Below are positions 63,562 through 64,000 of a DNA stretch of 64,000 bases, one piece after another; positions within the stretch are counted from its first letter, which is position 1, and every line of letters starts with the position of its first letter. The stretch spans positions 248,001 to 312,000 of the forward strand of contig NZ_FXUA01000005.1 in NCBI RefSeq assembly GCF_900182815.1. The letters are read 5' to 3'. The position numbers were made by a program, and so were the translations under genes. Origin of the DNA: Algoriphagus winogradskyi (lineage in GTDB: Bacteria > Bacteroidota > Bacteroidia > Cytophagales > Cyclobacteriaceae). Below the pieces are notes generated by a model. The model worked only from the letters and a program-made list of their open reading frames with translations. It had not been told where the DNA came from and ran no database searches.

Positions 63562-64000
63562 ATGAAAAAGTATCTTCCAAAATTAATCCTATCCTTGCTT
63601 ATAGCCGGGGGATTTTCGCCTCTTGTGAGTCAGGCGCAAATTCCTGCTACAAGCGTTAGTCCATCTGGGTATGGGGATCGTCAGTTTGACATGGATACCA
63701 TCTACTCTGCTAAAAGAATCAGAGAAGATGATAAAATGTATCAAATAGGTGTTTGGAGAAGGATTGATCTCCGTGAAAAGTATAATATGCCTCTTTATGG
63801 CTCTGGAGATACCAAAAGTAATGGTATTGTTAATCAGATTTATGATGCTATCGTAGAGGAGAATGCTTTAGAAGTTTTCGCTGATGAGGATTTCACTCAG
63901 CCATTGTCAATAGCTGAATTTCAAGAGAATTTCTGGTTGAATGCAACTGGAGATAGTATCTTCTCAAAACAATTGTACTATTTGGATTTTAAGGAAGATT
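63562..64000 (+). CDS. gldN: T9SS ring protein GldN (partial, cut by window end)
   Basis: Starts with ATG at 63562 and is open to the window edge (146 codons visible). Signal peptide KKYLPKLILSLLIAGGFSPLVSQAQ, then the GldN/PorN pattern DTIYSAKRIREDDKMYQIGVWRRIDLREKYN and QIYDAIVEENALEVFADEDF. GldN forms the periplasmic ring with GldK. It directly follows gldM, completing the conserved gldK-L-M-N order. Confidence 0.93.
   Translation, partial: MKKYLPKLILSLLIAGGFSPLVSQAQIPATSVSPSGYGDRQFDMDTIYSAKRIREDDKMYQIGVWRRIDLREKYNMPLYGSGDTKSNGIVNQIYDAIVEENALEVFADEDFTQPLSIAEFQENFWLNATGDSIFSKQLYYLDFKED

Noticed and set aside
1..64000. CRISPR arrays, tRNA/rRNA genes, insertion sequences, prophage or integrase genes
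   Set aside because: I looked for evenly spaced repeats, T-loop-like sequences and transposase or recombinase motifs and saw none; a tRNAscan-SE run would be needed to exclude a tRNA fully.

Overview
The window looks like chromosomal DNA from a Bacteroidota bacterium, most likely of the Cytophagales (Cyclobacteriaceae/Algoriphagus-like; the genus is inference). The grounds are a GldK-L-M-N type IX secretion cluster with a PorP/SprF-family protein, an AccD without its zinc ribbon, a double-length NusB, families typical of the phylum (DUF6089, DUF4271, DUF1573), promoters of the TTG-N(18-22)-TAnnTTTG type and few Shine-Dalgarno sequences. I see no rRNA, tRNA, CRISPR array, prophage, transposase or integrase. 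Most of the window is dense core genome.

Layout. 1-8.9 kb: ferredoxin and thymidine kinase, a conserved unknown gene, a PycTM-like membrane protein next to an HD phosphohydrolase, and a mreB-mreC-mreD-PBP2-rodA cell-shape operon on the minus strand. 9.2-14.9 kb: rimP-nusA-infB behind a clear promoter and a terminator-like leader hairpin, then small unknown genes. 15-25 kb: outer-membrane protein, cstA, accD, nqrF, then arginase-fold protein / cytochrome b5-like protein / GlcNAc-kinase-like protein / murQ, and a pseudouridine synthase. 25-35 kb (minus): thioredoxin, the envelope block CBS protein-nadK-DUF6089-uppS-bamA-ompH-ompH, chrA and a 2OG oxygenase. 35-44.7 kb: lipoprotein, serS, a HipA-like kinase/DUF3037 pair, bestrophin, coaE-ybbR-yajC-DUF1573-YtxH-nusB, and leucine dehydrogenase. 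44.8-55 kb: ABC exporter, two SurA-like chaperones, a SpoIIE/STAS/HATPase partner-switching operon, DUF721 and hemW. 55-64 kb: Omp85-like protein, DUF4271, HemD-like protein, PorP/SprF and gldKLM, with gldN cut by the window end.

The most interesting signal is not a gene. Four copies of a 67-69 nt element lie between genes at 21496-21564 (+), 22651-22718 (+), 26166-26232 (-) and 41920-41987 (-). Each starts ATGAAATCGAGC (one copy diverged), has a variable middle of constant length (35-36 nt), ends GATTCCATKTGRCC, begins at or just after the stop codon of the upstream gene, and is followed by a short A-rich spacer and the ATG of the next gene. The downstream genes (cytochrome b5-like, murQ, ompH, DUF1573) are functionally unrelated. 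The pairing partner of the 3' end changes together with it in several copies. This looks like an undescribed structured RNA or intergenic repeat family.

Secondary points of interest are the split Pycsar-like PycTM/HD pair without a cyclase, the HipA-like/DUF3037 pair, the complete RsbU/V/W-type module, the leader hairpin before rimP, nested alternative inverted repeats between cstA and accD, and metal-site losses in AccD and in the arginase-fold protein.
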